A DNA stretch of 64,000 nucleotides from Chelativorans intermedius (GCF_025398255.1 NZ_JAODNW010000022.1:44797-108796), one strand, 5' to 3'. Shown: positions 1-9,949, counted from the first letter of the stretch. Notes: generated by a model not told the origin, from the sequence alone. Numbers and translations are program-made.

Positions 1-1
1 G

Positions 2-391
2 AAGGGAACAGTCCTGATCCGTAAGGAACTCGGCGATCTCGTCCGCACGCCCCTGACAGACATCCGAACCATTGAGCAGATGATGGCCGAGCGGCCGCCA
101 CGCGAACATGGAGAAGCGGCTTCCGAAGTCCCGCCCGAAATTGCCGAGCAGGTTGTCCACCAGTTCATGGACCGGCAATATCGTGAAACGCTTGATCAGC
201 CGGTCGGCATGCTCGGCAACAAAACGCCACGACAGGCGGCAAAATCAGCCGCCGGCCGACAGAAGGTCGCTGAATGGCTCAAATATCTCGAAAACCAGTC
301 TGCAAACCAGCCGGATCCCGCCGATCCCATGGCAACCTACAGTTTTGAGTGGATGAGGAAGGAACTCGGCGTCCACGATCTGCGTCGATAA
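2..391 (+). CDS. C-terminal part of an uncharacterised protein (cut by window edge)
   Basis: The frame is open from the left edge to the TAA at 389-391, so only the last 129 residues are present and the start lies outside. The visible part is hydrophilic. It has a distinctive block, QPVGMLGNKTPRQAAKSAAG followed by a WLKYLEN motif, and ends in an aromatic/charged tail (FEWMRKELGV). The block resembles tails I associate with large SEC-C-type proteins and more loosely with Xre/MbcA/ParS C-termini, but I cannot settle which. The sequence shows no catalytic motif. Both neighbours to the right are gene remnants, so this may be the last intact gene before a scrambled segment. Confidence 0.55.
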   Translation, partial: KGTVLIRKELGDLVRTPLTDIRTIEQMMAERPPREHGEAASEVPPEIAEQVVHQFMDRQYRETLDQPVGMLGNKTPRQAAKSAAGRQKVAEWLKYLENQSANQPDPADPMATYSFEWMRKELGVHDLRR

Positions 392-397
392 AGCCCG

Positions 398-499
398 CTA
401 CCGTATATCCGTGTCCCAATAATGTACCGGGGCCGTTAGAGTTTTGATCGCTCCGGTGAATCCGGTCTTGGTGGTGGTGAAGGTGCCGATGTTTGCCAT
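398..499 (-). pseudogene. DUF736 gene remnant (N-terminus only)
   Basis: An ATG at 499 with a good upstream GAAAGGAAC ribosome site begins MANIGTFTTTKTGFTGAIKT, the typical start of DUF736 proteins, which are about 100 residues long and common on rhizobial plasmids. Homology stops after about 21 residues. The reading frame then runs into unrelated sequence (APVHYWDTDIR) and a stop at 398-400. The intact start and Shine-Dalgarno with a missing body indicate a deletion or insertion junction near 435. Confidence 0.7.
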
Positions 500-1170
500 T
501 GTCGTGTTCCTTTCAAAGTCCGAGCCGCGCCCATCGCGGTCTCGATGGCTGTCGAAAAGATCGGGAACGACCGGCACGCACCTGGAGGGCCGCAATGAAA
601 TGGAGGACGGCCGGGAGGAACTTTCTTGGTTCGCGAGGAATGCGAACGTCAGTTCGCAGGGGAAGAAAGTTCCGGACGGGCGTTGCGCAATGCCGGGCGA
701 GGCGGAGCCGGTTCCCGGTCAGACATGCCCCATCGAGACCGCGCCGGGCGAGCTCCAAGACATCGAGGCGAAGGAAACACGACCACGGCGTCCTAGCCCG
801 GAGCCATTGCTATTCCGCGACACCGGTCGGTGGGATCAATCGCGCGCTCGACGCTGGCGACCTTCACGGCAGCCGCCACGCCTGCAAACCGGATCTATTC
901 GCTCGTTCTCGCGCGCACGACGAGCGGTGCCGTGAGCAGTCGGCCGAAGCACATAACCATCGCTCTGACCGTCCTCCGCTGGTCAGCCGGCTTCGGCAGA
1001 GTTACGCTTCTGGCATCCGCTGGAAGCCCGATGCCCGATGCCCACGATACCCCGCGACCTGACGGCATTCGAAAAGATCGAAGGCTGGCTAGACACCACA
1101 CATGCCCTCGCACTCGTTCGGCCACAGGTCGAGTTGCCCATGGTCGGACAGCGTCGACAGATCGGCTTCG
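500..1170. other. Gene-poor stretch with no recognisable intact gene
   Basis: Several overlapping open frames exist on both strands, but all have the arginine/proline/serine-rich composition of GC-rich shadow frames and none matches a family I know. A short minus-strand segment around 1085-1180 reads as a plausible C-terminus (DHGQLDLWPNECEGMCGV then a stop) and may be the tail of a lost gene joined to the toprim fragment to its right. I see no RNA gene or repeat here. Confidence 0.4.
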
Positions 1171-1362
1171 TCAAGGGGAACGGCGGACCGATGGAGAAAG
1201 ACCCTTGCCGTCATGGATCACGATGATGATCTCGCTGGCGCGGCGATACTTCATCGCCTTTCGGCTGCTCTCCTTGAGATCGAGCGCGAACCCCGCGTCC
1301 TCCAGCACGGCGCTGCAGGGCACCTTTCCTCTCAGCTCTTCCAGGTCTGTTTTTTCCATCAT
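1171..1362 (-). pseudogene. DUF3991/toprim-domain protein remnant (N-terminus only)
   Basis: The first 54 residues, from MEKTDLEELRGKVPC to the IIIVIHDGKG strand, look like the start of the large DUF3991/toprim plasmid proteins of rhizobia. The usual continuation (a WFDP segment and the toprim core) is missing and the frame ends after a few unrelated residues. This is a truncated gene, part of the decayed plasmid-backbone segment that also holds the DUF736 stub. Upstream on the same strand is a small intact frame (1564-1710). Confidence 0.6.
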
Positions 1363-1563
1363 CTCGCCTGCGCCTTCGCGCGCTCCTCTTATCCGATTCC
1401 CGCTCCCGGTCTTTCCGGGACAAGTATCGGCAGGCCGCGAAGAGCAAGCCGGTCAAGGGCGCGGCGGGCAACCCGGCAGATTTGCGGGGACGGACCGGTG
1501 TGTCAGCCGCGGCGAAGCCTCCCTTGCCGGGCGCAGCGCGCAAGCGGCACGCGCACCCGCACG

Positions 1564-1710
1564 TCAACCGCTTCGGCGCTCTTCCTCGGCGACGATCCCG
1601 GTTACCTTCTCGATATCCATTTCCGCCTGCGGGGAGATGCGGGCGATTTCGGTGGCGACCTTGGCCCAGTGATAGAGTTTCGCCCGATTGCCTCGGACGC
1701 GGGCGCTCAT
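1564..1710 (-). CDS. Small conserved-looking plasmid protein, 48 aa
   Basis: This frame starts at ATG 1710 and ends at the TGA at 1564-1566. It reads MSARVRGNRAKLYHWAKVAT and continues with an acidic helix-rich segment ending EEERRSG. The composition is that of a real soluble protein: balanced Ala/Ile/Glu/Lys, one Trp, no arginine/proline shadow bias. The longer overlapping frames look like shadows. It lies upstream of the toprim fragment on the same strand, as small accessory frames do on rhizobial plasmids. No function can be assigned. Confidence 0.5.
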   Translation of the reverse strand: MSARVRGNRAKLYHWAKVATEIARISPQAEMDIEKVTGIVAEEERRSG

Positions 1711-1874
1711 AGCCACCCGTGCCGTTCATAGCCGATGACATCGATCGGTCACTATCCGTGAATTGACGGTTCAGCAAGTTGGAGCGGGCAAGAAGCTAGG
1801 TCGTGTGGACGGTATTAGGACGATGCTAACCATGATTCAGTCACCGCTGGGTCTCCAACGAGGAGACGGGGCTG

Positions 1875-1980
1875 ATGCTGACACGGCCGAGCGAAAAGGA
1901 TTGGGACGTTCTTCTGGCGGTGTTCCGGGCGTGCTTGCCGCGCCGCGGCGACAAGGGGCAGGACGACCGCACGTTTCTGG
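1875..1980 (+). pseudogene. IS5-family transposase remnant (N-terminus)
   Basis: From the ATG at 1875, preceded by a GAGGAGACGG ribosome site, the frame reads MLTRPSEKDWDVLLAVFRAC then LPRRGDKGQDDRTFL. This is the start of IS5-type transposases of the kind that continue into an ALHYFTVH segment. Homology stops near 1980 and the next sequence is from a different element. Only about 35 residues remain, so it is inactive. Confidence 0.65.
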
Positions 1981-1989
1981 GTAATCAGT

Positions 1990-2132
1990 ATGAGGCGCCG
2001 AGGCGACAATCAGTTGAACAGACTGCCATACGAGGCGGCTGCGGTCATGGTAAACAGGTTGACGGATTCCAGCACCCTGCGACTTTGGGCGTGGAGCTGA
2101 AAGAACGGTCGGCCTCGAGTGCGCAGCTGTGA
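1990..2132 (+). pseudogene. IS110-family transposase remnant (C-terminal part, frameshifted)
   Basis: The frame at 1990 reads RRGDNQLNRLPYEAAAVMVN then RLTDSSTLRLWAW, matching the C-terminal region of IS110-type transposases (isrGd..LR.lLyEAA.v...r......Lr.Wa). It hits a stop at the point where the family continues LELKER. That continuation (ELKERS) is in the next frame up to the TGA at 2130-2132, so a small deletion has shifted the frame. It is a second IS fossil directly abutting the IS5 stub. Confidence 0.6.
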
Positions 2133-2283
2133 CCGCCCCATCAGCGAATTTGCAATACTAACGGCACACTACCCAGGACGCCCGATGAGGCGAGAATGCA
2201 ACGGGCAGGTTTTCTCGGTTTCCTGTTCGATACGGTTGAATTTGCCATAGTACCGTTGCGAACGAAAAGGCAGCTTACAGAGC

Positions 2284-2976
2284 ATGAAGTCTGGGATGAA
2301 AAACAAATCAGAAGTATTATCCGGTCTGGAGGAACTCAGAGATTCCAGTTCTGACTCCGCGCCCTCGTGGGAGATCCGGCTCGCTTGGGTGCTGCGCTTC
2401 CTAATATTGGCGACGGCGGCATTTCACCTCTACCAGGGCGCGTTCCTGTACACGCTCCTATGCATGGCAGCGCTAATGATGATGGTCGCGCCGCCTCTTC
2501 TCGCTCACACGAGCCGGCTGAACATCCCCGTCGAGATCGAGCTGTTTGTCCTGTGGTGGCTGGTTACAGACATGACGCTCGGCCGCATGCTAGACCTCTA
2601 CGAGGCCATTTTGTTCTATGACAAGTTCCTCCACTTCGGCAATTCGGGCCTGCTCGCTATCCTGTCGTTTCTCGCCATCTACACCCTCAGGATGACTTGC
2701 AGACTCCAGACCGGCTTCTTTCTGAACCTGTCGGGCATCTTTCTGTTGACGCTTGGTGCCGGTGCGCTCTGGGAGATCCTCGAATTCGCATCCGACGCCT
2801 TCTTCGCGCAGGGCGCACAGGGCTCGCCGGACATGGATCCCCTCGAGGACACGATGTGGGACCTGATCGTAGACGGGCTTGGCGGCCTTCTCGGTGGCCT
2901 GCTCGGCGCATGGTACATGCGGGTGTCAAGACGCAGCGCCGCGCGTTGGAAGAGCTTCATGGCGCTGGTGTCTTGA
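2284..2976 (+). CDS. DUF2238 (YjdF-like) integral membrane protein
   Basis: This 230-residue protein begins with a short hydrophilic N-terminus followed by about six hydrophobic segments (near residues 33-50, 55-75, 82-100, 120-135, 145-165 and 200-215). The C-terminal half carries the DUF2238/YjdF signature: a KFLHFGNSG loop, WEILEFASD, and a DTMWDLIVDGLGGLLGG segment. Members are inner-membrane proteins of unknown function. It stands alone on the plus strand between the IS fossils and the long minus-strand block, which converges on it. A second Met at residue 5 is also possible as the start. Confidence 0.8.
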   Translation: MKSGMKNKSEVLSGLEELRDSSSDSAPSWEIRLAWVLRFLILATAAFHLYQGAFLYTLLCMAALMMMVAPPLLAHTSRLNIPVEIELFVLWWLVTDMTLGRMLDLYEAILFYDKFLHFGNSGLLAILSFLAIYTLRMTCRLQTGFFLNLSGIFLLTLGAGALWEILEFASDAFFAQGAQGSPDMDPLEDTMWDLIVDGLGGLLGGLLGAWYMRVSRRSAARWKSFMALVS

Positions 2977-3023
2977 TTGGAAGCCGCATCCGGGTCGCTC
3001 GCGACAGCGCGAACTGGTGTTGG

Positions 3024-4646
3024 TCATAATAGCGACGCAGCGGACCAGGCTATGAGACCGGCGGCCACGCAATAAGCCAGCATCGGCCAAATCGTGAACC
3101 GAATGATGGAGCCTTCGCGCCCGACCATTTCGACGACCGCGGCGGCTGCAACAACGTTCAGCACGGATATCATGTTGCCCGCGTTCGAGCCCAGCATCTG
3201 CGCGGCGAGAACGATTTCGGCCGGAGTTTCGGTGCGATCGGCAACCGCGAACTGGAAGAGCGCGAACATCAGGTTGCTGAAGGTCGCGCTGCCTGAGAGA
3301 AATGCGCCGAAAGCGCCGACGAACGGTGCCAGCAGGGGCCAGGCAGGCCCGGCACTGTCCGCCGCCAGCATGGCAAGTTCGAGCGGCATGCTTTCGCGCC
3401 CGCTGGCGTTTACGCTTGAGTGAACGAAGATTCGTACCATGGCGACGGCAGCGATGAGCGGCAACGCGGCACGTGCCGTGGCGAGGAACGCCTCGCCTAG
3501 CGCGCCGCCCATGTTTGCAGCCGTGAGCCTATGCAGCGGAATCGTTATCAGTACGACCAAAACGAAGGCCGTCCCTGGAAGGTAGAGAGGGACGAGAGTG
3601 GCATCTATTTCGGTGCCGAGGATGCTTTCCCAAGTGAACTGAACGCTCTGGAGCCAAGCTCTTAGCGGCAATACCGGAATCCGGGTCACGACAAGAATGC
3701 CAGCGAGCAGGATATAAGGCATCCACGCGAGGCCCAGCCCGACCCCCGCGACAGGCTGTGCCTCCCGCAGTTCCCCGACCGAGGTTCGGTTCATCGGTCG
3801 CGGTGCGATGTAGCTGCTGCGAAGTGCTGCCACCGTGATGAGAAAGCCCGCCAGGCCGCCGACGAGCGAGGGGAACTCCGGCCCGAGCAGGTGCGCTACG
3901 GTAAGGGCGGTCAAGGTGAAGCTGAAGCCAGCCACGAGAGCAAGCCGCCACATGTGCAGCCCTGATCGCCATGTCCTCGCTTCGCCGAAGAACCGCGTAT
4001 AGATCGCCACCAGAACGAGCGGCACGAAGCTGCCGATGAAAACGTCCATGGCAATTGCAGTCACCGCGACCTCGGCTACAAACCCGTCGCGGTACGTGCC
4101 AGCGAGCCCCTGCCCAAGTGCTACCGATGCGCCCACCTGCAGGCCCTCGGTAAGGCCGACCAGGACGGGCGTGCCAATCGCGCCGAAGCTGACGGCGCTG
4201 CTGTCGGCGACGAGCGGCAATACGACCGAAGCGAGTGGCGGAAAGCCCAACGTAACCAGCAGGGGCGCCGCGACGGCGGCGGGTGTACCGAATCCGGCCG
4301 CGCCTTCGAGGAACGAGACGAACAGCCATCCGACGAGTATGATCTGGACGCGGGGATCGGGGCTTACGCTCGCAAAACCGGCTCGGATGCGGGCGAGCGC
4401 GCCGCTTCTCGTCAGCGTCTTCAGGAGTAGAATCGCCCCGAAGACAATCCAGAGAATGGAGGTCGCGACGACCGCACCCTCGATGCCCGCGGCGGCGACA
4501 TGCCGGACCGGCACCTGCCAGATTGCGATGCTGACGCCGGCAGTGGCTGCCAGGCTGAGCGGCATGGCCACGCTTGCTGGCCAACGCAGGACGACGAGAA
4601 GCAGCAGAACCGCGATCAGCGGCGTCAGCGCCGCCAGCGTTACCAT
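3024..4646 (-). CDS. lctP: L-lactate permease family transporter (LctP/GlcA)
   Basis: This is a 540-residue polytopic protein (about 12-14 hydrophobic segments) of the lactate permease family, which imports lactate or glycolate with protons. The conserved [19 protein letters not shown] block near residues 110-130 and the GAIGTPV loop are typical, and length is normal. The same frame stays open far upstream but that part is shadow of the EamA gene. The chosen ATG at 4646 begins [20 protein letters not shown] and overlaps the EamA stop by 7 bases, implying translational coupling. A 2-hydroxyacid dehydrogenase in the same block suggests lactate exchange. Confidence 0.85.
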   Translation of the reverse strand: MVTLAALTPLIAVLLLLVVLRWPASVAMPLSLAATAGVSIAIWQVPVRHVAAAGIEGAVVATSILWIVFGAILLLKTLTRSGALARIRAGFASVSPDPRVQIILVGWLFVSFLEGAAGFGTPAAVAAPLLVTLGFPPLASVVLPLVADSSAVSFGAIGTPVLVGLTEGLQVGASVALGQGLAGTYRDGFVAEVAVTAIAMDVFIGSFVPLVLVAIYTRFFGEARTWRSGLHMWRLALVAGFSFTLTALTVAHLLGPEFPSLVGGLAGFLITVAALRSSYIAPRPMNRTSVGELREAQPVAGVGLGLAWMPYILLAGILVVTRIPVLPLRAWLQSVQFTWESILGTEIDATLVPLYLPGTAFVLVVLITIPLHRLTAANMGGALGEAFLATARAALPLIAAVAMVRIFVHSSVNASGRESMPLELAMLAADSAGPAWPLLAPFVGAFGAFLSGSATFSNLMFALFQFAVADRTETPAEIVLAAQMLGSNAGNMISVLNVVAAAAVVEMVGREGSIIRFTIWPMLAYCVAAGLIAWSAASLL

Positions 4647-5548
4647 CGGTCCGCACTTTCCGGGCGAGCACCGGCCAATCCACGGAGCTGCACGAGCAGG
4701 ATCGCAAAGATCACCAGCACCGCACCGGCAACCTGGGGCCAGCCAAGCCGCTCTCCGAAGGCTACTGCGCCGATGAACAGCCCGAAGATCGGCACCAGAA
4801 AGGTGAATGCGTTCGCGCGGTTGAGTGCGATCTGACTGAGCGCCGAGAACCAGAGCCAGAACGCCAGCGAGGTGCCGAAAACCGCAAGAGCGACCAGAAC
4901 GAGAACGAAGGACGGAGAAGACCACGTCACCCGACCCCAGTCCTCGGTGGCGGCGGACAGGAGGGCCAGTGGCACCGCCCCGAGCAGGAGCTGGATACCC
5001 ATCACCGCAAGGGCATCCATCCGCGCAGGCAACAGCTTCATGCCGATATTGCCGACCGAGACGCCGGCAGCGGCGAGTGTGATGTAGGCAATGCCGACCC
5101 AGTAGCTCGTTGCAATTCCGGTACCGAGTCCGGGCGCTGCGATGCTGACGATCCCGGCAAAGCCAAGGACGAGTCCGGCCCATCCCCTTCCGGTCAGTCT
5201 CTCTTTCAAAAAGGAATGCGCGAGGACGGCCGCGAGCAAAGGCTGTGCATTCGCGACCACGGTCGCAAGACCCGGCGAGACGAACTCTGCAGCGTGGAAC
5301 ATGCCGAGGAATCCGAAACCTGTCGATCCCAGGCCGACCAGCGAAAGCACGGCCCAGCTCCTTGCATCGCGAGGCAACGGACGGTGCAGGATGACTGCGA
5401 TGGCGAGAAGTACGATTCCCGCGATCCCGGCGCGCATCGTCGCGAAGGCGAGATGAGGAGCGAGATCGAGGCCGATCGTGATCAGCGGGTAACACAAGGC
5501 CCATAGCAACATTACGGTGACGAGACGGAAGGCGAGGACAACGCTCAC
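4640..5548 (-). CDS. EamA-family (DMT superfamily) transporter
   Basis: This 302-residue protein has ten predicted membrane helices and the two repeated EamA halves typical of drug/metabolite transporters. The conserved [20 protein letters not shown] segment lies in repeat one, and the second repeat holds [19 protein letters not shown] with the usual FGERL turn. It probably exports a small metabolite, but the substrate cannot be read from sequence. It lies just downstream of the APC permease on the same strand and overlaps the start of the lactate permease, so the three transport genes look co-transcribed. Confidence 0.85.
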   Translation of the reverse strand: MSVVLAFRLVTVMLLWALCYPLITIGLDLAPHLAFATMRAGIAGIVLLAIAVILHRPLPRDARSWAVLSLVGLGSTGFGFLGMFHAAEFVSPGLATVVANAQPLLAAVLAHSFLKERLTGRGWAGLVLGFAGIVSIAAPGLGTGIATSYWVGIAYITLAAAGVSVGNIGMKLLPARMDALAVMGIQLLLGAVPLALLSAATEDWGRVTWSSPSFVLVLVALAVFGTSLAFWLWFSALSQIALNRANAFTFLVPIFGLFIGAVAFGERLGWPQVAGAVLVIFAILLVQLRGLAGARPESADRW

Positions 5549-5611
5549 AACAGCGGCTCCTCAGCGGCGGCGTTCATGCCGGCAGGTCGGATCAGGCTCT
5601 TGCAGCGGGGA

Positions 5612-6925
5612 TCAGTGATCATGGCGTCCCCGGTCCCCACTGGTCCACCCCGTGAGGTAGACGCGCTCGAAGCCGAGGACGGCCAGAATGCAGATGATCG
5701 AGATCGCCACGATCCACGGATCGGAGCGCAGCTTGACGAGGGTGAACGCGCCAAGCACCAGCGCATCCAGCGCGATGGCCGCTAGCAGCACCCAGCCTCG
5801 GGCCCCAATCTCGTTGCGCAGGCGGCGCCAAACGCCCCAGTGTATCAGCATGTCCATGACGAGGTAGAAGAAGGCTCCAAGTGCCGCGATCCGTCCCAGA
5901 TCGAACAGCACCGTCAGCACGGATGCGGTCACGACAGTGTAGACCAGCGTGTGAGCCTGGATCGGACCGGGCATGCCGAAGTGCCTGTGCGGGACCAACC
6001 CCATCTCCGTCAGCATCGCCAGCATCCGCGAGACGGCAAAGATGCTCGCGAGCACGCCGGAGGCGGTCGCGACGATGGCAATCGCCACAGTGAAGTAGAC
6101 TCCATAGGAGCCGAACGCAGGTTCGGCCGCGCGGGCAAGCGAATAGTCCCGGGCAGCCACGATCTCCTCCATTGAGAGGCTGGCCCCCACGGCTAACGCC
6201 ACCAGAAGATAGAGAACCGTGCAGACCGCGATCGAGAGCACGATGGCTCGTCCCACATTCCTGTGCGGGTCCACGATCTCAGCGCCGCTGTTTGTGATCG
6301 TTGTGAAGCCCTTGAAGGCGAGGATCGAAAGAGCGACGGAAGCCATGAAGCCTGCGACCGGGACTTCTGTAGATCCGGCTCTAGGCTGAAAGTCGAAGCC
6401 GCCAGCCCAGAGAGCCGCGAGCCCGAAGAGTGCGATCCCTCCGACCTTGATCATCGCCATCAGGAACGAGAAGAACCCGACCGAGCGGTTCCCTGAGACG
6501 TTGACCGCATAGGCGGTCAAGATCAGCGTCACCCCCAATGTCGGCACGAGAAAGCTATCATCTCCAGCCCCGAAGAGTCTTAGCAAATAGCTCGCGAAGG
6601 TGCGCGCGACGAGGCTCTCGCTGATCACCATCGAAAATGCCATCAGAAGCGACAGCGCAGCGGCGATCGCACCGGGTCCGTAGGCCTTTTGCAGGATCAT
6701 CGCAATTCCGCCTGCCGACGGATAAGCGTTGGACATCTTGACGTAGGTGTACGCGCTGAAGCCCGTGACGACGGCCCCGGCGAGGAAAGAAAGCGGGAAC
6801 CATGGCCCGGCAAGCTGGGCGATCTGACCGGTGAGCGCAAAGATGCCCGCTCCGATCATCACGCCCGTCCCCATGGAAATGCCGCCGATCAGACTGATGC
6901 TGTTCGGCTGATACTGTCCTTTCAT
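5612..6925 (-). CDS. APC-superfamily amino acid permease
   Basis: This is a 437-residue permease with about 12 hydrophobic segments. The N-terminal GGISMGTGVMIGAGIFALTG segment is the glycine-rich first helix of the amino acid/polyamine/organocation family. A YPSAGGIAMILQKAYGPGAI segment and an internal FKGFTTITNSGAEIVDPHRN loop (helix 6 region) fit the same family. Substrate is unknown. It sits between the antiporter gene and the EamA gene in one direction with short gaps, in the transport section of the metabolic block. Confidence 0.85.
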   Translation of the reverse strand: MKGQYQPNSISLIGGISMGTGVMIGAGIFALTGQIAQLAGPWFPLSFLAGAVVTGFSAYTYVKMSNAYPSAGGIAMILQKAYGPGAIAAALSLLMAFSMVISESLVARTFASYLLRLFGAGDDSFLVPTLGVTLILTAYAVNVSGNRSVGFFSFLMAMIKVGGIALFGLAALWAGGFDFQPRAGSTEVPVAGFMASVALSILAFKGFTTITNSGAEIVDPHRNVGRAIVLSIAVCTVLYLLVALAVGASLSMEEIVAARDYSLARAAEPAFGSYGVYFTVAIAIVATASGVLASIFAVSRMLAMLTEMGLVPHRHFGMPGPIQAHTLVYTVVTASVLTVLFDLGRIAALGAFFYLVMDMLIHWGVWRRLRNEIGARGWVLLAAIALDALVLGAFTLVKLRSDPWIVAISIICILAVLGFERVYLTGWTSGDRGRHDH

Positions 6926-6974
6926 GCCCGGCGCCTCCCAAAGCTCCGACGGGAAATGAGGTTCCCGAAGCGTG

Positions 6975-8210
6975 TCATCGTGACGGTCCTCGCTCCTTGG
7001 CGGTTGGCCGTAGCACTGCGCGCAGGGCCATTGGCATTAGCATCGTGGTGAGAACCGCGGTGATCACCAGGGCAGAAAAGAGACTGCCGACGAGGATGTC
7101 TGGCTGGGCGAACAGCCCGGCCTCGAGTGCAATACTGGCAACAACCAGCTCGACGGCGCCGCGACCGCTCATACCGACTCCGACGGCCGTCGCCTCCCGG
7201 GCCGACAGTCCCGCCAGCCGCGCCGGCACGCCGGCTCCGACCAACTTGCCAAGGAAGGCGACCACCAGAAGGAGCGTCAGGAACAGCGGCACCGCCGTTA
7301 CCGCTCCGAGATCCAGGCGAACGCCGATCGAGGCGAAGAAGAGCGGCGCAAGGAGTCCATTCGTCAGGTCCGCCATGCTCGCCTTGACGGAAGCATACCC
7401 CTCATCGCCGACGGCGTCGGGATCGAAGAACAGGCCAGCCATAAACGGACCGAGAATGAAGTCCATGCCGAGAGCCTCCGCCAGCAAGGCATAGGCCAGC
7501 GCGATCACTACCAGGGCACTGAAAAGCGGCGCCGGAACAGGCAGGCGCGCGGCCCATCTGTAGAAGGCCGGCTCGAGGAGCATGCCCGCGCCAACGGTCA
7601 GGGCGAAGAAAAGGCCCACCTGTCCGATGAGCTTCAGCATCGTGCTGGCATTCGGCACGCTGCCCGTTTCCATAACGCTCAACACCACCGCAAGCAGGAC
7701 AAGACCGATTACATCGTCGAGCACTGCCGCCGAGACGATCATCTCCCCGACTCGCCGATGCAAAAGCCGCAGTTCCATGAGGATCTTCACCGCGACCGGA
7801 ACGGCGGAGATGCAAAGCGCCACGCCGACCAGGAGGGCCTGCGCAAGCTTGAGCGGCGTGTCGGGGAGAAACGCCCATGCGAGGGCGAAACCGCCTGCCA
7901 AGGGCACGATCACGCCGCCGAACGCTACTCCCAGCGCGGCGCCGGATTGGGCTGCAATTTCCCGTGGCCGCATTTCGATACCAGCGAGCAGCAGCACGGC
8001 GAAGATCCCGAACTCGGCCGCGATCTCGAGGAAGGGGCTGTCCGGCAGTGCAACGAGAAGCGGCGGCGCGAAAGGCAGGACCGCGAGCGGCAGCAGGACG
8101 ATGCCGGCAGCGATCTCGCCCATCGAGGCCGGCTGTCCGACCTTCTCGAACAGCGCACCACCAAGTCTTGTGAGCATGAGAAGCAGAATGAGGTGCAGTG
8201 CATGTTCCAT
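6975..8210 (-). CDS. Cation:proton antiporter, CPA2/Kef-type membrane subunit
   Basis: This 411-residue protein has the Na+/H+ exchanger fold: about 12 hydrophobic segments, an N-terminal ALFEKVGQPASMGEIAAGIV segment, the VALCISAVPVAVKIL signature helix and the VLDDVIGLVLLA motif. The C-terminal cytosolic RCK/TrkA-N domain of full Kef channels is absent, so it is a short antiporter. It begins 42 bases after the glucan phosphorylase gene and may balance protons or potassium when the cells ferment, but that role is inferred from context. Confidence 0.85.
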   Translation of the reverse strand: MEHALHLILLLMLTRLGGALFEKVGQPASMGEIAAGIVLLPLAVLPFAPPLLVALPDSPFLEIAAEFGIFAVLLLAGIEMRPREIAAQSGAALGVAFGGVIVPLAGGFALAWAFLPDTPLKLAQALLVGVALCISAVPVAVKILMELRLLHRRVGEMIVSAAVLDDVIGLVLLAVVLSVMETGSVPNASTMLKLIGQVGLFFALTVGAGMLLEPAFYRWAARLPVPAPLFSALVVIALAYALLAEALGMDFILGPFMAGLFFDPDAVGDEGYASVKASMADLTNGLLAPLFFASIGVRLDLGAVTAVPLFLTLLLVVAFLGKLVGAGVPARLAGLSAREATAVGVGMSGRGAVELVVASIALEAGLFAQPDILVGSLFSALVITAVLTTMLMPMALRAVLRPTAKERGPSR

Positions 8211-8252
8211 TCCGGGGACCAGGTTGCTCGCGTTGTCGTGTCGCCGATGCCT

Positions 8253-9947
8253 TCACCGAAGGTAGGCCTCGCAGGCATAGCGGCGCATCATGCGCTGACT
8301 GTTGAACCGCGGAGCGATCTTGCTGATCGCCTGCTTCATCATCCAGGTCCAGCGAACGGGATCGTCGTACCAGAGCGGCAGGACCGCGCGCTCCAGCTTG
8401 TCGTAGAGCTCCTGCGCGTCGTCCTCGTGCCGGAGGTCGTTGCCGCCGACAGCCCACCCGGTGACGCCCTCGATGCAGGCCTCGATCCACCACCCGTCGA
8501 GAACGCTCAGGTTGAGCCCTCCGTTCACAGCCGCCTTCATACCGCTCGTCCCTGAGGCCTCCATCGGCGGCAGTGGCGTGTTGAGCCAGACGTCGGCGCC
8601 GGCGACCATGACCTTGGCTAGCGTCATGTCGTAGCCTGGCAGGAACGCTAGCGGCACCTCCCCTTGCATGTCGGCAGTCACGCGATGGATGTGTTGGATC
8701 AGCGCCTTGCCGCTTTCGTCCCTCGGGTGTGCCTTGCCCGCCATGACGAGTTGGAACGGCCGAGCACCGTGGATCGCCCGCAGCCGCGCGAGGTCGGCGA
8801 AGATGAGATCGGGTCGCTTGTAGCCCGTCATCCGGCGGGCGAAGGCAACAACCGGCAGGTCGGCGCGGAGCTCGACCCCGGTGCGGGCACGTACCTCGGC
8901 GACGAGATCCGCCTTCGCCGCGTCATGTGCGGCACGGATCTCGGCGTCGTCGAGCGTGTCGGCGATGGCAAGCTGCTCGGGGTCGTGACCCCAAGCCGGT
9001 GCGATCCGCTGGAACAGCGCCGCCATCGCCGGGTGCGTCCAGGTCGGAACATGGACGCCGTTCGTCACCGCCCGGATCGTGTAGCCCGGGAACATCTGCC
9101 GCGTCGTCTCGGCGTGGCGCAGCGCCACGCCATTGACGAAACCGCTGAGGTTGAGCGCGAGACGCGTCATATTGAGCCGGTCCTCGCCGCCAAGCAGGCG
9201 CAGCTGGCTGACCGGGATCAGCCGATCGAGCTGCCGCTCGACGAGGTCGTAGGCGAAGTGGTCGTGCCCTGCCTCGACCGGGGTGTGGGTAGTGAAGACG
9301 CAGACCTCGCGCACCCGGTCGTCATCGTAGTCGAGCACATCGCCCGTCGCAACGCGCCGCGTCCGGGGGTGCCGGCGCAGAAGCGCAGCAGTCAGCAGCG
9401 CCGCGTGGCCCTCGTTCATGTGATAGGTCTCGATCTCGAAGCCGAGCGCCTGCAGCAACATCTCCCCGCCGATGCCGAGCACGATCTCCTGCCTGAGCCG
9501 CCATGCATTGTCGCCGCCGTAGAGCCGGTCGGTGATGCCGCGGTCTTCGGGCGCGTTCTGCTCAAGCCGAGTGTCGAGCAGCAGCACCGGCACCGAATGG
9601 CCGACCGGACATGTCAGCACGTAGAGCCACGGCCTGATCCAGACCTGCCGGCCCTCGATCGGCACTGCGACCATCGCTCCGAGCGGCGTCGCCCATTCCG
9701 CCGGATCCCATGGATCGGAATGGTCGACCTGCCGACCCTCGGCATCGATCTCCTGGCGCAGGTAACCCTCGCGGCTGACGAGCGTCACGAACACCACCGG
9801 CACGTCGAGGTCGGCCGCCGAGCGTGCAGTGTCGCCGGCGAGGACGCCGAGGCCGCCTGAGTAGGTGTGGATATCGGGGCGCAGCGCTATCTCCATCGAA
9901 AAATAGGCGATGCGGGACCGCGCCAGGAACGGGTCGATGGCCGCCAT
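8253..9947 (-). CDS. glgP: Alpha-glucan phosphorylase (GlgP-type, short form)
   Basis: This is a 564-residue GT35 phosphorylase, shorter than the classical 800-residue enzymes and like the short form of many bacteria and archaea. Family signs are IAYFSMEIAL at 13-22, YSGGLGVLAGD, a YHMNEGHAAL block, TNGVHVPTW, and the pyridoxal-phosphate site SGTSGMKA at 465-472 with Lys471. It releases glucose-1-phosphate from glycogen or maltodextrin with phosphate, saving one ATP. It follows the type II GAPDH gene by two bases, so the two are co-expressed, and together they link storage-glucan breakdown to lower glycolysis. Confidence 0.9.
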   Translation of the reverse strand: MAAIDPFLARSRIAYFSMEIALRPDIHTYSGGLGVLAGDTARSAADLDVPVVFVTLVSREGYLRQEIDAEGRQVDHSDPWDPAEWATPLGAMVAVPIEGRQVWIRPWLYVLTCPVGHSVPVLLLDTRLEQNAPEDRGITDRLYGGDNAWRLRQEIVLGIGGEMLLQALGFEIETYHMNEGHAALLTAALLRRHPRTRRVATGDVLDYDDDRVREVCVFTTHTPVEAGHDHFAYDLVERQLDRLIPVSQLRLLGGEDRLNMTRLALNLSGFVNGVALRHAETTRQMFPGYTIRAVTNGVHVPTWTHPAMAALFQRIAPAWGHDPEQLAIADTLDDAEIRAAHDAAKADLVAEVRARTGVELRADLPVVAFARRMTGYKRPDLIFADLARLRAIHGARPFQLVMAGKAHPRDESGKALIQHIHRVTADMQGEVPLAFLPGYDMTLAKVMVAGADVWLNTPLPPMEASGTSGMKAAVNGGLNLSVLDGWWIEACIEGVTGWAVGGNDLRHEDDAQELYDKLERAVLPLWYDDPVRWTWMMKQAISKIAPRFNSQRMMRRYACEAYLR

Positions 9948-9949
9948 GC

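Noticed and set aside
3024..5504. 826-residue minus-strand frame covering lactate permease and beyond
   Set aside because: Only the part from 4646 matches the permease; the upstream part is arginine-rich shadow of the EamA gene in another frame.
8664..9860. 398-residue plus-strand frame
   Set aside because: Antisense to glucan phosphorylase; no start signal or family match.
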